Below are positions 63,717 through 64,000 of a DNA stretch of 64,000 bases, piece by piece. The DNA comes from an uncultured Eubacterium sp. (GTDB lineage Bacteria > Bacillota > Clostridia > Lachnospirales > Lachnospiraceae). The notes under the pieces were generated by a model, which was given only the letters and a program-made list of their open reading frames with translations, did no database searches and was not told where the DNA came from. Made by a program: the position numbers and the translations under genes. The DNA lies in assembly GCA_910583555.1 (NCBI GenBank), contig CAJTXO010000006.1, positions 1-64,000 on the forward strand, in the 5' to 3' direction. Numbering within the stretch: position 1 is the stretch's first letter; the number at the start of each line of letters is the position of its first letter.

Positions 63717-64000
63717 TTAGCGCCCCGCATCTTTTAAGCTGTCTTTTAATGCCTTTACTGTATCTACGATAATTTTTGTTTCTGTATCGGTGCATTCTTC
63801 CAGTAACTTGGCGTATTCTTTCACACGTGCCTGCTGAGATGTCAAACCCTCTAAGGAGTCACATAGTAATATATCAACGGACACGTTCAGCGCATTCGCG
63901 ATCCGAACCAACACTTCAGCGCTTGCATGAGAATTCGCACTCTCAATATTATTTATATGGGATTTGGACACACCGGCAATTTCGCTCAGCTTTTCAGCCG
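63717..64000 (-). CDS. XRE-family regulator, start outside the window
   Basis: At least 94 residues are readable from the window edge. The HTH reads EKLSEIAGVSKSHINNIESA, then VRIANALNVSVDILLCDSLEG and a helical C-terminus (CTDTETKIIVDTVKALKDSL). The beginning lies beyond 64000. It is the third XRE gene around the agr locus. Confidence 0.88.
   Translation of the reverse strand, partial: AEKLSEIAGVSKSHINNIESANSHASAEVLVRIANALNVSVDILLCDSLEGLTSQQARVKEYAKLLEECTDTETKIIVDTVKALKDSLKDAGR

Overview
The window looks like a chromosomal segment of an anaerobic, gut-type Firmicute, most probably a Lachnospiraceae-like member of the Clostridia. This is inferred from strong AGGAGG-type ribosome binding sites, consensus sigma-A promoters, four GHKL sensor kinases and three LytTR regulators of the Agr type, Rpn-type PD-(D/E)XK genes and their relics, BspA-type repeats, and an MscL with a zinc ribbon. 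No rRNA, CRISPR array, insertion sequence or phage structural gene was seen. One tRNA (Pro, GGG) is present.

Layout. 1-6 kb: a C-terminal gene remnant, tRNA-Pro, a membrane-anchored spermidine-synthase-like protein, mscL, a frameshifted Rpn-type gene, mutY, and a small Cu/Zn superoxide dismutase-like gene. 6-11 kb: an orphan Agr-type kinase, an MBL-fold hydrolase behind a triplicated Shine-Dalgarno repeat, and two tandem radical SAM genes divergent from an HxlR regulator. 11-12.4 kb: decayed DNA with a long palindrome and a broken Rpn-type gene. 12.4-17.6 kb: one leftward operon with a LytTR regulator, a soluble GHKL kinase, two ABC ATPases and two ABC-2 permeases. 18.6-25 kb: a surface/secreted island with CBM2-like proteins, one carrying a helveticin-J-like propeller, and a tandemly duplicated BspA-type lipoprotein. 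25-29 kb: a second two-component system with a small membrane protein, then tmcAL.

29-38.5 kb holds the most unusual locus. cysD, cysNC and cysC, which make APS and PAPS, are followed by a gene for a shortened arylsulfotransferase-like protein. A full arylsulfate sulfotransferase-like gene with all recognisable catalytic residues, and an M14 carboxypeptidase, lie next to it. No PAPS or sulfite reductase is nearby, so the locus looks built for sulfation rather than sulfur assimilation.

38.7-43.5 kb: a FecR-domain protein and a CHASE2-adenylate cyclase form an operon that converges on a GAF-HD-GYP protein. 45.6-52.3 kb: a sialic acid / amino sugar catabolic locus (nagB divergent from nanE-nanA-SSS transporter-yhcH-nanK-nagA). 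52.4-54.8 kb: a stand-alone fabF and an lrgAB-type pair. 55.2-58.3 kb: two overlapping genes for MutS-core ATPases. 58.8-59.7 kb: an apparently intact Rpn-type gene. 60-64 kb: a complete agr quorum-sensing locus. agrB and an overlapping 42-codon agrD are divergent from an XRE gene and share a perfect inverted-repeat operator candidate with it. They converge on an XRE-agrA-agrC operon.

Functional names rest on reading motifs by eye. No searches were run.
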